Assembly (NCBI RefSeq): GCF_004118375.1 | Contig: NZ_SDHX01000001.1 | Span: 248,001 to 312,000 of the forward strand | Reading direction: 5' to 3' | DNA length: 64,000 nucleotides | Source of the DNA: Oleiharenicola lentus | Lineage (GTDB): Bacteria; Verrucomicrobiota; Verrucomicrobiia; Opitutales; Opitutaceae | Part shown: piece after piece, positions 17,197-26,407 of the stretch | Numbering within the stretch: position 1 is the first letter of the stretch | How the letters are laid out: each line of letters opens with the position of its first letter | Translations under genes and position numbers: made by a program | Notes under the pieces: model-generated | What the model was told of the DNA's origin: nothing | Seen by the model: only the letters and a program-made list of their open reading frames with translations | The model's database searches: none

Positions 17197-18252
17197 TCAG
17201 GCCGGCGCGGGGCCGGTGGTGCCGCCGGGCACGAGCTGGGCGGGGAGGATGAGGTCGTTGATGCTCTCTTCATCATCGCCGGTGGCGTCGAGGAGGAGGC
17301 GGGCGGCGGCGGCGCCGAGTTTCTCGGCGTCGGAACCGGCCACGGTGATCTGGGGCGACTCGGCGGCGGCGAGGCGCGAGTTGTCGGCGCCCGCGATGCT
17401 CACGTCGGCCGGCACGCGCCAGCCCTCGTGGACGAAGGCCTTGACCGCGCCGGCGGCCATGAGGGTGTTGTAGCAGAGGAAGGCGGTGGGGAAATCCTTG
17501 CGGCGGAGATGCGGCCGCAGGGACAGCACGGCCTCGAAGCCCTCGGCGCGGTCGCCCTGGGCGAGGCGCACGCAGTAGCGCTCCTCGGCGGCGAGACCGT
17601 GCGCCCGGAGCGCGTCGTGAAAGGCGTCGAACCGCATCTGGTGGCGGTTGAGGCCCACGTTGCCGCCAATCCAGCCGAAGCGCCGGTGGCCGAGCTCGTG
17701 CAGGTGTCGCACGAGCAGGTCGAGGGCCTGGGCTTCGTTGCCGATGACGGAGTGGCACTGGCCGGGGTGGCGGGCGGACACGGCGACGAGGCGGGTCTCG
17801 TGGCGGCGGAGCGACTTCAGGAACGGCGCGGCGACCTCGCCGAGCAGCACGACGCCGCGCATCGAGTGGCCGGAGGGGAAGAGTTCCGCGAGGCGGGCCG
17901 GTTCCAGCGTGTCCTCGGCGCCGAGAAAAACCGCGGTGTGGCCGCGCGCCGCCAGCGCGGTGTGCAGGCCGTGCAGCACGAGGCTGAAATAGGAGCCCTG
18001 GTTGTGGATGGAGAGACCGGAGCGCAGGATGAAGCCAACCTGCCGCTGCCGCACGCCGGCGGGCGACTGCGCGGGGTTCATGCCTTTGGGCTGGTAGCCG
18101 AGGCGCGAGGCGTGATCCCAGATGGTCTTGTAGGTCTCCGGGTTGATGCCCTCCTTGCGGCCGTTCAGGGCCAGGGAGACGAGCGCCTGGGAAATGCCCA
18201 GGTCACGGGCGATGGACTGTTGGGAGACCCGGCGCTTCGGACGCATGCTCAT
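17197..18252 (-). CDS. LacI-family transcriptional regulator of lyase operon
   Basis: Regulator of 351 residues. The helix-turn-helix QQSIARDLGISQALVSLALN is at residues 11-30, followed by a sugar-binding-protein-like effector domain with the usual ADNSRLAAAESPQITV region late in the protein. It lies directly upstream of the symporter operon on the same strand. Candidate operators are found both in front of that operon and 2 bp upstream of its own start codon, so autorepression plus operon repression relieved by an oligouronide is the simplest model. MRPKRR (18246) is an alternative start two codons downstream. Confidence 0.92.
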   Translation of the reverse strand: MSMRPKRRVSQQSIARDLGISQALVSLALNGRKEGINPETYKTIWDHASRLGYQPKGMNPAQSPAGVRQRQVGFILRSGLSIHNQGSYFSLVLHGLHTALAARGHTAVFLGAEDTLEPARLAELFPSGHSMRGVVLLGEVAAPFLKSLRRHETRLVAVSARHPGQCHSVIGNEAQALDLLVRHLHELGHRRFGWIGGNVGLNRHQMRFDAFHDALRAHGLAAEERYCVRLAQGDRAEGFEAVLSLRPHLRRKDFPTAFLCYNTLMAAGAVKAFVHEGWRVPADVSIAGADNSRLAAAESPQITVAGSDAEKLGAAAARLLLDATGDDEESINDLILPAQLVPGGTTGPAPA

Positions 18253-18253
18253 G

Positions 18254-18271
18254 GCCTAATTTTCATCAGGC
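18254..18271. promoter_or_regulatory. Candidate autoregulatory LacI operator
   Basis: GCCTAATTTTCATCAGGC shares both outer halves (GCCTAAT and AGGC) with the perfect operator at 17141-17162. It ends 2 bp before the regulator's start codon, where binding would block transcription or initiation. Confidence 0.6.
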
Positions 18272-18313
18272 GCACGGCAACGGAATTGTGCGTGGGGTGG
18301 GCGGCCTGCTTGC

Positions 18314-18351
18314 CCGTTCGATGGGCTCAGGGCCTTGAGCCTGCCGAACGG
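18314..18351. repeat. CCGTTCG...CGAACGG palindrome
   Basis: Inverted repeat with outer arms CCGTTCG and CGAACGG and inner GGGCTCAGGGCCTTGAGCC. It lies between the GH106 stop and the LacI start on the same strand. A fragment resembling one half occurs inside the exolyase gene at 48423-48445. Confidence 0.65.
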
Positions 18352-18412
18352 CTGGCGCCACGGCTGCGACAGCATTTTTGTGGCGAGAGCAGGCTCACCA
18401 CCCACGGCAAAG

Positions 18413-21274
18413 TTACCTGGGGTCCAGCCGGCGCAAGGGCGTGAGCGTGACGGGTCCGAGCAGACCGGAGGGTCGCGGGGCCCACTGGGCGGCGCTGAAC
18501 AGGCCGTCGGGGCCGGTGTTTTCGCGGAACCGGGCCGGCATGTTGGCGTTGTAGAATTTTTTCCAGTTCACGCCGCGCCGGTCGAGGTCGGCGATGCGGT
18601 TGGCGGCGAGGTTGGCGACGCTGATCTCCAACGTGTTCTCCGCGGCGAGGAACCCGGCGGGGATTACGACCGCATAGGGTGTCTGCCAAAGCGTGGCGAT
18701 CTCGCGGCCATTCAGGGACACGCGGGCGCTTTCGGCGACGCGGCCGAGGTCGAGCCGCCATGCCGGGGCCGGGCCGGCCGGTTTCGCAAATCTCAGGGTG
18801 TAGGCGGCGTGGCCGGAAAAGCGCTTCAGTTCGTCGCCGCCGAAATCCGTCCAGGATTTCAGCGCCGGCACGGTGGTGGCGGGGGGCAGGGTGGGGCCGC
18901 CGTCGGCGAACCGGACACCCCATGTGCCGGCCAGCGGCTGGGTTTCTCCGGCATCCTGCCAGTAGGCCCAGGCCGGGCCGGTGAGTTCGCGGTTCTCGAG
19001 CGTGACGATCACCGACTCGCCGGGGGGGAGCTGCAGGTAAACCTGGCTCGGTTGGGCGGGGATCAGCCGTGCGGCGGCGCGGCCGAGGCGGCCGGTCGCG
19101 GGATCGAAGAGCGCGGCGGTTTGGCCGTGCGCCTGCAGCGGCACCCAGCCGTTCACCGGGCGGTCGCTGCGGTTCGCAATGAAATAAAGGAAACCGTGGT
19201 CGGTGCGCCGGCGCACGAACTCCAGGCCATGGTCGGTGAGCGACTCGCGCGGAATGCCGGGCCGGATTGCGAGCAGCTGCGTCGCGTCCGGGCCGACGAT
19301 GAACTCGCCCTTGCCGACGGGCAGCCGGGTGATGCCTCCGGTGGGCAGCGCCCGGGCGGTGAGGCGGGCGAGCAGCTGGTCGAATTCCTTTTGCTGAAGC
19401 CGGCCGGAGTGGCCGGGGGCGCTCGTGGGGAGAGCCTGCTCGACGAGGATGGTGGCGCCGCGTTCGGCGAGCGCGACCAGGTGAGCGAGCGTGGCGAGCG
19501 GCATGAACTTGGTCGGTGGCACGAGCACGGCGTGGTAACCCTGGCGTCCGCTTTCGATCAGCTTGCCGCGATATTCGAGTCCTTGGATCTGCCGGTCGGA
19601 GATGTAGTCGAAGCCCACGCCGGTATCGACGAGACGCGTCGCGGTCTCACGGAGGCTGTCGACGCCCAGCGGGTCGCGGCCGTGGCCGAAGTGCGGCATC
19701 TCACCCGTGCCGCGGACAGCCCAGCGGTCGTGGATGTTGTAATAGAGAAGTAGGTCCTCGTCGGGCTGACCGGACTGGAGGAAGGACTGGGCGCGGGCGA
19801 CGTAGGCGTTGACGGCGGCGAAGTCGCGCCAGATGGGATTGACGGGGCTTAGCTCGACGGAGGCGTAGAAATGGTAGCCGGGCCACGGCTCGTCGGGCGG
19901 GGAAAACGGCGTGCCGTGGTAGCAGTTGTGGTTAATGCCCGCGAGGAGGAAGCCGTCCACCGTGGCCTTGAGCTCGGCGAGGGTGGAGAGGAAATGCTCG
20001 TTCAGCCAGGTGGCGGTCTCGGCGGAGGCGAGGGGCTTGCCGGTGACGTGGGCGACGGACGACGCCATTTTCATCGCGAGGTGGCCGTTGCCCTCCTGCT
20101 CGGGGATGTCGCTGGCGGCGTAGAGGTCGAGGATGTTGGCGGGCGCGTTGTGGGCTTGGTTGCGGATCAGCGCGCCGTGGCGGTTCGCCCACTCGCGCCA
20201 GGGGACGGTGAACTGTTCCAGCAGCAGGTCCGAAACGGTCTCGCGGTAGTCGGCCAGCACGCGGCTGTCGGCCGGGTCGAAGAGCGCGGGGAGCTGCGTG
20301 CGCAGGTCGTAGCCACGGAGCCGCGTGAACTCGGCGAAGAAGCGCGGCGTGAAGTCGGACTCTCCCTCGCCGTCGTCCACCTCGTAGGAGTCGTTGAACC
20401 AGGCGCGAATCCCTTTCGTGGCGCGGCCGGTCAGCGCCCGGTCGAACTCCGCGAGGTAGCGCGCGAGCGCCCGGGAGGAAAGATGGTCGAGCGCGTAGCC
20501 CTCCGCGGCGGGCGCGGCGCGTTCCACCATTTTGCCGTGCTGGCCTTGGAAGAGCGCGTAGAGCGTCCAGGTGCCGCGGTCCGCGGGCGCGGTCCAGTCG
20601 AGGCGTCCGTCCGCCGCCACGCGCGACGTGAGATCAAGCGGCGCGCGGTCGGCGCCTGCGCCCGGGTAGGCCATCAGCGAGACCAGCGGCAGCGGCCGGG
20701 GGAAGCGGACCTGGTCAATGGCGAGTTCCTGCAGGTTGGCGTTGGCGGTAACGGGTTCGCGCAGGTCGGCGATGGGCACACGCGTGCGGCCGGCGAAACG
20801 CAGCAGCGGCTTCTGCACGAGTTGCACCGGTTCGCCCAGCGTGCCGCCGGAGGCGACGGTGAAAGTCCGGTGCGCAAGGTAGTGCGCGGCATCCTCGCCC
20901 TCGATCCAGGGTCCGCCGAAGGGCCAGCCGGTGCCGGTGGCGAGATCGATGCCGAGATCGAGCCGGCGGCCCTCTTTCAGGACGTGCTCCAGATTACCCA
21001 CCCAGCGATCGGACAGAAACGGCACGAAGCGGTCCTCCGCGCCGCGCACGCCGTAGATGGGGGTGATTTCCAGGCCGCCGAGGCCGGCCGCGGCGTATTT
21101 CTCCATCTCAGAGGTGAACGAATGGGCGTCGCCGATGTTGCCGAGCCACCACCAGCGCGTCCACGGCTTGTGGTCGCGGGTGATCGCCGGCCAGGCAAGC
21201 TCCGCCGGCTCGGCGGCGGACAGGGGCAGGACGAAGGCAAGCAGCAGCAACGGCAGAACGGGGCGGTTTCTCAT
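18413..21274 (-). CDS. GH106-family alpha-L-rhamnosidase
   Basis: Predicted exported glycoside hydrolase of 953 residues that removes terminal alpha-L-rhamnose. After a signal peptide (ends near LSAAEP) comes KPWTRWWWLGN, typical of the family's N-terminus. The central catalytic barrel carries WFNDSYEVDDGEGE and KPLASAETATWLNEH, and the C-terminal beta-sandwich includes the galactose-binding-like region with RVSLNGREIATLW. Length and order fit bacterial GH106 enzymes that act on rhamnogalacturonan oligomers. It is divergent from an oxidoreductase and ABC importer; a candidate LacI site (21336-21345) lies between them. Confidence 0.88.
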   Translation of the reverse strand: MRNRPVLPLLLLAFVLPLSAAEPAELAWPAITRDHKPWTRWWWLGNIGDAHSFTSEMEKYAAAGLGGLEITPIYGVRGAEDRFVPFLSDRWVGNLEHVLKEGRRLDLGIDLATGTGWPFGGPWIEGEDAAHYLAHRTFTVASGGTLGEPVQLVQKPLLRFAGRTRVPIADLREPVTANANLQELAIDQVRFPRPLPLVSLMAYPGAGADRAPLDLTSRVAADGRLDWTAPADRGTWTLYALFQGQHGKMVERAAPAAEGYALDHLSSRALARYLAEFDRALTGRATKGIRAWFNDSYEVDDGEGESDFTPRFFAEFTRLRGYDLRTQLPALFDPADSRVLADYRETVSDLLLEQFTVPWREWANRHGALIRNQAHNAPANILDLYAASDIPEQEGNGHLAMKMASSVAHVTGKPLASAETATWLNEHFLSTLAELKATVDGFLLAGINHNCYHGTPFSPPDEPWPGYHFYASVELSPVNPIWRDFAAVNAYVARAQSFLQSGQPDEDLLLYYNIHDRWAVRGTGEMPHFGHGRDPLGVDSLRETATRLVDTGVGFDYISDRQIQGLEYRGKLIESGRQGYHAVLVPPTKFMPLATLAHLVALAERGATILVEQALPTSAPGHSGRLQQKEFDQLLARLTARALPTGGITRLPVGKGEFIVGPDATQLLAIRPGIPRESLTDHGLEFVRRRTDHGFLYFIANRSDRPVNGWVPLQAHGQTAALFDPATGRLGRAAARLIPAQPSQVYLQLPPGESVIVTLENRELTGPAWAYWQDAGETQPLAGTWGVRFADGGPTLPPATTVPALKSWTDFGGDELKRFSGHAAYTLRFAKPAGPAPAWRLDLGRVAESARVSLNGREIATLWQTPYAVVIPAGFLAAENTLEISVANLAANRIADLDRRGVNWKKFYNANMPARFRENTGPDGLFSAAQWAPRPSGLLGPVTLTPLRRLDPR

Positions 21275-21334
21275 GGGGTGGCCAACCAGTAGTTCCGCCC
21301 CGGCGCCATTTCAAGCGAGCCGGTCCGCAATCTG

Positions 21335-21348
21335 CTCGGACTGTCAAG
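21335..21348. promoter_or_regulatory. Candidate operator CTCGGACTGTC, GH106 / oxidoreductase
   Basis: CTCGGACTGTCAAG shares TCGGACTGTC with sites at 27490-27504 (second TonB receptor) and 47180-47191 (rhamnose mutarotase). It is in the 224-bp divergent region, 61 bp from the rhamnosidase start. Confidence 0.5.
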
Positions 21349-21498
21349 ACCGCGGAAACAATGACGCATTTTGCGGACGCGGTAGCGTCCATGACTCGCA
21401 ACCCCAGATTCTACCCCTTGCACAGCAGGAGCCGCCCAGCCGGTTGACCCGCGCTGGCTGCTCCCGATGGCGGCCGGTAGCCCCCACTTTTTCGTCTC

Positions 21499-22665
21499 AT
21501 GACCGCTCCCTCCCAACCTGCCCGCCTCGCCATCATCGGCGTATCCGGCTATGGCAGCATCCATCTGCAGCTTGCCCGGGAGAGCCGGCAGCGCGGCGAG
21601 GCGCAGATCACCGCGGCGGCCATCATCAATCCCGACCAGGAGGCGGCCAACATCGCGGAACTGCGCAGCCACGGCGCGGAGATTTTCACCGACTACACCG
21701 AGATGCTGCGGGCCCACGCCGGGCGCATTGACCTCTGCCTGATTCCCACCGGCATCCACTGGCACGCGCGCATGACGATCGCCGCGCTTGAGGCGGGCGC
21801 CAACGTGCTGGTGGAGAAACCGCTGGCGGGTTCGCTCACCGAGGTGGCGGCGGTCCGCGCGGCGGAGCAGCGCACCGGCCGCTTCGTGGCGGTGGGTTTC
21901 CAGGATTTCTACGAGCCCGGCACAACCTGGCTGAAGGAGGAGCTGGATCGCGGCGTGATCGGCGAGATCAGGTCCGTGCGCTTCCTCGGCGTCTGGCCGC
22001 GCACGCGCGGCTACTTCACGCGCAACGACTGGGCCGGCCGCCTCGCGGTCAACGGCATGCCGGTGATGGATTCGCCGCTCAACAACGCCTTCGCCCACTT
22101 CGTCATGCTGAGCCTGTTCTTCGTCGGCGGGCAGGACCTGGTGCTCGAGGGCGCCGAGTTGATGCGCGCGCACGCCATCGAGAGCTTCGACACCGCGGTC
22201 GTCCGCTCGCGCACCCCCAGCGGCGTCAAACTCTGGTTCGGCACCAGCCACGCCTGCGCGGACACCGTCGAGCCGGAGATCGTCATCACCGGCAGCCGCG
22301 GCCAGGCCGCCTGGCGCTACGAATCCGAGGCCTGGTGGCGGGCTGCCGACGGCCGGACCGAGCGGCGTGCCCTGCTCGACATCACCGGGGCCCGCCGCGC
22401 GATGTTCGCCGCCGCGCTGGCGCGCCTGCGCGACCCGGCCGCCCGCATTTGCACGACCGAACTCGCCGGCCGCCACACGGCGCTCATCGAGTCCATCCAC
22501 CGGCAGGGGCGCATCGGCGTCGTGCCGACGGCCGAAGTGAACTGGACCGGCGCAAACGGCATGACCACGCAGGTCCCGGACATCCGCGGCCTGGGCGAGG
22601 CCCTGCGGCGTTCCTATGCCGCTGAGCAGTCGCTGGCCGAGGCGGGATTCCGGCTCGGCACCTGA
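21499..22665 (+). CDS. Gfo/Idh/MocA-family oxidoreductase
   Basis: NAD(P)-dependent dehydrogenase of 388 residues. The Rossmann loop is IIGVSGYGSIH near residues 12-22 and the EKP motif occurs in VLVEKPLAGS, followed by a C-terminal beta-sheet domain. It is divergent from the GH106 rhamnosidase and is followed by the ABC importer operon after 90 bp. Oxidation of a rhamnose- or galacturonate-derived sugar is suggested by position only. It is distinct from the oxidoreductase at 2646-4001, which is longer and has a different substrate domain. Confidence 0.86.
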   Translation: MTAPSQPARLAIIGVSGYGSIHLQLARESRQRGEAQITAAAIINPDQEAANIAELRSHGAEIFTDYTEMLRAHAGRIDLCLIPTGIHWHARMTIAALEAGANVLVEKPLAGSLTEVAAVRAAEQRTGRFVAVGFQDFYEPGTTWLKEELDRGVIGEIRSVRFLGVWPRTRGYFTRNDWAGRLAVNGMPVMDSPLNNAFAHFVMLSLFFVGGQDLVLEGAELMRAHAIESFDTAVVRSRTPSGVKLWFGTSHACADTVEPEIVITGSRGQAAWRYESEAWWRAADGRTERRALLDITGARRAMFAAALARLRDPAARICTTELAGRHTALIESIHRQGRIGVVPTAEVNWTGANGMTTQVPDIRGLGEALRRSYAAEQSLAEAGFRLGT

Positions 22666-22704
22666 GGCCGGGCCGAGGGGGCCGCCGCGGCCCCGCGCAC
22701 CGGG

Positions 22705-22737
22705 GATATGATTGACTCCAATCATATCAGATTGGAG
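22705..22737. promoter_or_regulatory. Overlapping palindromes upstream of ABC importer
   Basis: GATATGATTG and CAATCATATC form a perfect 10-bp-arm palindrome with a 4-base loop (22705-22728). Overlapping it, CTCCAATC and GATTGGAG form a second (22716-22737). Three GATTG half-sites in alternating orientation suggest cooperative regulator binding, or a hairpin in the 5' leader, 19 bp before the ATPase start. Confidence 0.6.
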
Positions 22738-22755
22738 CGTCGCGATTCCCCACGC

Positions 22756-24279
22756 ATGACCCCTGTCACGGAATCTCCGTCTCCGCTGCTGAGCCTGCAC
22801 GGCATCCGCAAAAGCTACGGGGCGGTGCGTGCGCTGCAGGGGGTGGATTTTGAACTGCGCGCCGGCGAGGTGCACGCCCTGCTGGGCGAGAACGGCGCGG
22901 GCAAGTCCACCCTCATCAAGGTCGTCACCGGCGCCCACCGGCCCGATGCGGGCGAGATCCGCGTGGCCGGGGAGTCTTTGGCCGGCCTGACGACCGGTTC
23001 CGCCCGGGCGCGCGGCATCGCCTGCATCTACCAGCAGCCCGCGTTGTTCGCCGAGCTCGACGTGGCCGAGAACATCGGCCTGCGCCTGGAGGCGGGCGGG
23101 GTGTGGCGGAAGGTGGACTGGCGCCGGCGCGCGGCGCAGGCGGAGGAGTTGCTGCGGCGGATCGGCGCGGAATTTCCCGCCTCCCGCACCGTGCGCGAAC
23201 TCTCCATGCCCGAGCAGCAGCTGGTGGAAATCGCCTGCGCGCTCGGCGCGGGCGCGCGCATCGTCATCATGGACGAGCCCACCGCCTCGCTCACGCGGCG
23301 CGAGCAGGAGAAGCTCTACGGGATCGTCCGCGGGCTGCGCGCCGCGGGGGTCGGCGTGATCTACATTTCCCACCGCCTCGAGGAAATCCGGGCGCTGGCC
23401 GACCGCGTGACCGTGCTGCGCGACGGCGTGAGCGTGGGCACGCGCGACGTGGCCGGTGTCACCGAGCCCGAGCTGATCAAGCTCATGGTCGGCCGCGAGG
23501 TGTCGCTCACGGAGCGCACCGCCGGCGTCACGCCCGGGGCCGTGCGCCTCGCGGTGGAGCAACTGGCCTGCGCCGAGGGCGGCGTGAACGGGGTTTCATT
23601 CGAGATCCGGGCCGGCGAAATCCTCGGCCTGGCCGGGCTCGTCGGCGCGGGCCGCACCGAGCTGGCGCGCACGCTCTTCGGCCTGACACCGGCCGACGCC
23701 GGCCGCATCCTCGTGGACGGTGAAGAGCGCCGCATCCGCAGCCCGCGCGAGGCCATCGCCGCCGGCCTGGCCTACGTGCCGGAGGACCGCCGCCGGCACG
23801 GCGTGATCCTCGAGATGCCGATCGCGCAGAACATGACGATGGCCGTGCACGGCCGCGTGTTTCCCGGCGGGTGGCTGAGGTCCGGCCCGGAGCTGGCGCT
23901 CGCGGCCGACTACATCCGCGAGCTGGCGGTCAAGACCGCCGGCCCGCTCGCCCCGGGCGCCAGCCTGAGCGGCGGCAACCAGCAGAAGGTTGCGCTCGCC
24001 CGCTGGCTCGCGACCAAGCCGCGCGTGCTCATCCTTGACGAGCCGACGCAGGGCGTGGACGTCGGCGCGAAGGGCGAGATTCACCGCATCATCCGGCGGC
24101 TCGCGTCCGACGGGCTCGCGGTGCTCCTGATTTCCAGCGACCTGCCTGAGGTGCTGGCCATGAGCGACCGCATCGGCGTGATGCGCGGCGGCCGGCTGGT
24201 GGAGACTTTGCCGGGCGGAACCGGGGCACCGGCGGTCATGGCGGCCGCGCTGGGCCAGACGAAGGAGGCCGTCGCATGA
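22756..24279 (+). CDS. Sugar ABC transporter, duplicated ATP-binding protein
   Basis: Cytoplasmic ATPase of about 507 residues with two nucleotide-binding domains, as in RbsA, MglA, LsrA and RhaT. The first domain has Walker A GENGAGKST and Walker B IVIMDEPTASLT. The second carries VPEDRRRHGVI, the signature LSGGNQQKVALARWL and Walker B VLILDEPTQGVDVGAKGE. The second Walker A region is degenerate, as usual in this family. The ATG at 22756 is chosen because an upstream start at 22708 would place the overlapping palindromes in the coding region. Its stop overlaps the start of the first permease gene. Confidence 0.93.
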   Translation: MTPVTESPSPLLSLHGIRKSYGAVRALQGVDFELRAGEVHALLGENGAGKSTLIKVVTGAHRPDAGEIRVAGESLAGLTTGSARARGIACIYQQPALFAELDVAENIGLRLEAGGVWRKVDWRRRAAQAEELLRRIGAEFPASRTVRELSMPEQQLVEIACALGAGARIVIMDEPTASLTRREQEKLYGIVRGLRAAGVGVIYISHRLEEIRALADRVTVLRDGVSVGTRDVAGVTEPELIKLMVGREVSLTERTAGVTPGAVRLAVEQLACAEGGVNGVSFEIRAGEILGLAGLVGAGRTELARTLFGLTPADAGRILVDGEERRIRSPREAIAAGLAYVPEDRRRHGVILEMPIAQNMTMAVHGRVFPGGWLRSGPELALAADYIRELAVKTAGPLAPGASLSGGNQQKVALARWLATKPRVLILDEPTQGVDVGAKGEIHRIIRRLASDGLAVLLISSDLPEVLAMSDRIGVMRGGRLVETLPGGTGAPAVMAAALGQTKEAVA

Positions 24280-25208
24280 GGCGCCACCCGCGCGAACTTT
24301 CCGTGGCCGGAGTGCTGGCCCTGCTGCTGGTGGCGCTGGCCATCGTCGCCCCGGCGTTCTTCTCGCCGCAACCGCTGCGCTCGCTGCTCGTGCGCGAGAT
24401 GCCCGCGCTCATCGTGGCCTGCGGCATGGCGTTCGTGATCGTCGCGCGCGAGATCGACATCTCGGTCGGGTCACAGTTCTCCCTCTGCAGCGTGCTGGCG
24501 GGCCTGCTCGCCGCCGCCGGCTGGCCGCTGCCGCTCGTGCTGCTGGCGGCGCTGGGCGCCGGCGCGCTCATGGGCCTCGCCAACGGTGCGCTGGTCGCGC
24601 TCGCCGGGCTGCCCTCCATCGTGGTCACGCTCGCGACGATGGTGACCCTCCGCCAGGGCCTGAACCTGGCGCGGCAGGGCGAATTCGTGAACCTGCCCGA
24701 CGGCGTGCAATGGTTCGGCCTGAGCCAGACGGCCGGCCAGTGGCTCGTGCTCGCGGTGGCGGCGGGCGTGCTCGCCGCGCTGGCGTGGGCCTCGCGGCAC
24801 CTCGCCGCCGGGCGGTTTGTCTATGCGGTGGGCAGCGATGCCGCCGCGGCGCGGCTGGCGGGCGTGAATCCCGTTCGCGTCACGCTGGGAGTTTTTGTGT
24901 TCATGGGCGCGCTCACCGGTTTTGCGGCGGTGCTGAATCTCATCCAGTCGCCGCAGGTGCAGCCGCTCGTGGGCAGCGGTCTTGAGCTGAAGGTCATCGC
25001 CGCCGCCGTCGTGGGCGGCGTGGCCATCTCGGGCGGACGCGGCAGCCTGTGGGGCGTGCTGGCGGGTTTGCTGCTGCTCGCGACGATCCCGCCCGCGCTC
25101 ACGCACTTGCACATCGAGGCGTATTGGGAAAAGGCGATCCAGGGCGCGATCATCCTCCTGGCGGCGGCGTCGGACGGCCTCGGACGGAAGAGGAGCAACC
25201 ACGGATGA
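24276..25208 (+). CDS. Sugar ABC transporter permease 1
   Basis: Inner-membrane permease of 310 residues of the RbsC/LsrC/RhaP type. About eight to ten hydrophobic helices are visible, with the family segment IVAREIDISVGSQFSLCSV and the C-terminal GVAISGGRGSLWGVLAG. Its ATG overlaps the ATPase stop (ATGA), indicating translational coupling. The second permease follows only after a 169-bp gap filled by a palindromic repeat. Two different permeases per importer is the arrangement of rhamnose and autoinducer-2 importers rather than ribose. Confidence 0.92.
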   Translation: MRRHPRELSVAGVLALLLVALAIVAPAFFSPQPLRSLLVREMPALIVACGMAFVIVAREIDISVGSQFSLCSVLAGLLAAAGWPLPLVLLAALGAGALMGLANGALVALAGLPSIVVTLATMVTLRQGLNLARQGEFVNLPDGVQWFGLSQTAGQWLVLAVAAGVLAALAWASRHLAAGRFVYAVGSDAAAARLAGVNPVRVTLGVFVFMGALTGFAAVLNLIQSPQVQPLVGSGLELKVIAAAVVGGVAISGGRGSLWGVLAGLLLLATIPPALTHLHIEAYWEKAIQGAIILLAAASDGLGRKRSNHG

Positions 25209-25246
25209 CACGGATGAACCCGGATAACCAGAACAGCACAGATTCC

Positions 25247-25329
25247 TGTCATCCTGAGCGAAGCGAAGGATCCAGGGGTACGGCCGCTCGCGGACAAAAG
25301 CTTGGATCCTTCGCTTCGCTCAGGATGAC
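25247..25329. repeat. REP-like palindrome copy B, inside the ABC operon
   Basis: Arms TCATCCTGAGCGAAGCGAAG and CTTCGCTTCGCTCAGGATGA are perfectly complementary around a 30-base spacer. The copy separates the two permease genes of one operon, so it may act as an mRNA stabiliser or attenuator. CCACGGATG-type repeat remnants lie just upstream (about 25196-25230). Confidence 0.85.
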
Positions 25330-25377
25330 GGTTTTGGGTAATGACGGGGCTTTCGGGAAATTTCTCCGGCCACGAAC

Positions 25378-26397
25378 ATGAGCACTTCCGCCGACAACCA
25401 GCCCGCCTGGAAGGCCCTGCTCCTGCGGCACGAGACGCTGCTGCTCGCGCTGCTCGTCGTCGAGTGGCTGCTGTTCTGGCATTTTGGCACGACGGTGAAC
25501 CGTCGTGGCGTGACGGTCGGCTTCGGCACGATCGACCGGCAGATGGACATCCTGCGCCACTCCTGCGAAATCGGCCTGCTCGCGCTCGCGCTCACGCCGG
25601 TGATCATCACGGCGGGCATCGACCTGTCGGTCGGTTCGCTGCTCGGCTTGTGCGCGGTGATCTTTGGCCTGCTTTCGCACGACGCGCAGCTGGGCCTGCC
25701 GCTGGCGGCCGCCCTGACGCTCGGCGCCGGCGCCCTGGCCGGCGGGCTCAACGCCGGGCTCATCACGAAGCTCCGGCTGCCGCCGCTGATCGTGACGCTT
25801 GGCACCTATTCGCTGTTCCGGGGCTTGGCCGAGGCCTTCACGAAGGGTTCGGTCACCTACACGGATTTCCCGGCGTCTTTCCTGTTTCTCGGTCAGGAGC
25901 GCTGGCTCGGGCTGCCGGCGCAGGCGTGGATTTTCCTGCTCGTCGCGCTGCTCGTGTGGGTGCTGGTGCACGCCACGACGGTCGGACGCTCGCTGCGGGC
26001 CATCGGCTTTTCCCCGGAAGGCGCGCGCTTCGCCGGGCTGCCGGCCGACCGGCGGGTCGCGCTGGTCTATGTGCTGGCCGGCGTCATCGCCGCCGCCGCC
26101 GCGCTCATCTACACGGCGCGCCTCGGCCAGGCCAAGGCCGATGCCGGCACCGGCTACGAGCTCTACGCCATCACCGCCGTCGTGCTCGGCGGCACGAGCA
26201 TCTTCGGCGGGCGCGGCAGCGTCACGGGCACGCTGCTGGGCGTCGCGGCCATCGCGGTGCTGAAGAGCGGGCTTGCCACGCTGCCGGTTGTGATTCGGTT
26301 GAATGCCGCCGAGGAGATCGCCGGCCTTGCCACCGGCGCGCTCCTCCTCCTGGCCCTGGGCCTCGGTGCCTGGTCCGCCCGCCGTGCCCCGCATTAA
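25378..26397 (+). CDS. Sugar ABC transporter permease 2
   Basis: Inner-membrane permease of 339 residues, partner of the preceding permease. It has the same family segment VIITAGIDLSVGSLLGLCAV and the C-terminal GGTSIFGGRGSVTGTLLG. The N-terminus is longer and includes a first helix (LLLALLVVEWLLFW). It starts after the repeat-filled gap and ends 10 bp before the binding-protein gene, which is consistent with one operon. The two permeases are clearly different proteins, not a recent duplication. Confidence 0.92.
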   Translation: MSTSADNQPAWKALLLRHETLLLALLVVEWLLFWHFGTTVNRRGVTVGFGTIDRQMDILRHSCEIGLLALALTPVIITAGIDLSVGSLLGLCAVIFGLLSHDAQLGLPLAAALTLGAGALAGGLNAGLITKLRLPPLIVTLGTYSLFRGLAEAFTKGSVTYTDFPASFLFLGQERWLGLPAQAWIFLLVALLVWVLVHATTVGRSLRAIGFSPEGARFAGLPADRRVALVYVLAGVIAAAAALIYTARLGQAKADAGTGYELYAITAVVLGGTSIFGGRGSVTGTLLGVAAIAVLKSGLATLPVVIRLNAAEEIAGLATGALLLLALGLGAWSARRAPH

Positions 26398-26407
26398 AAA
26401 TTTCCCC

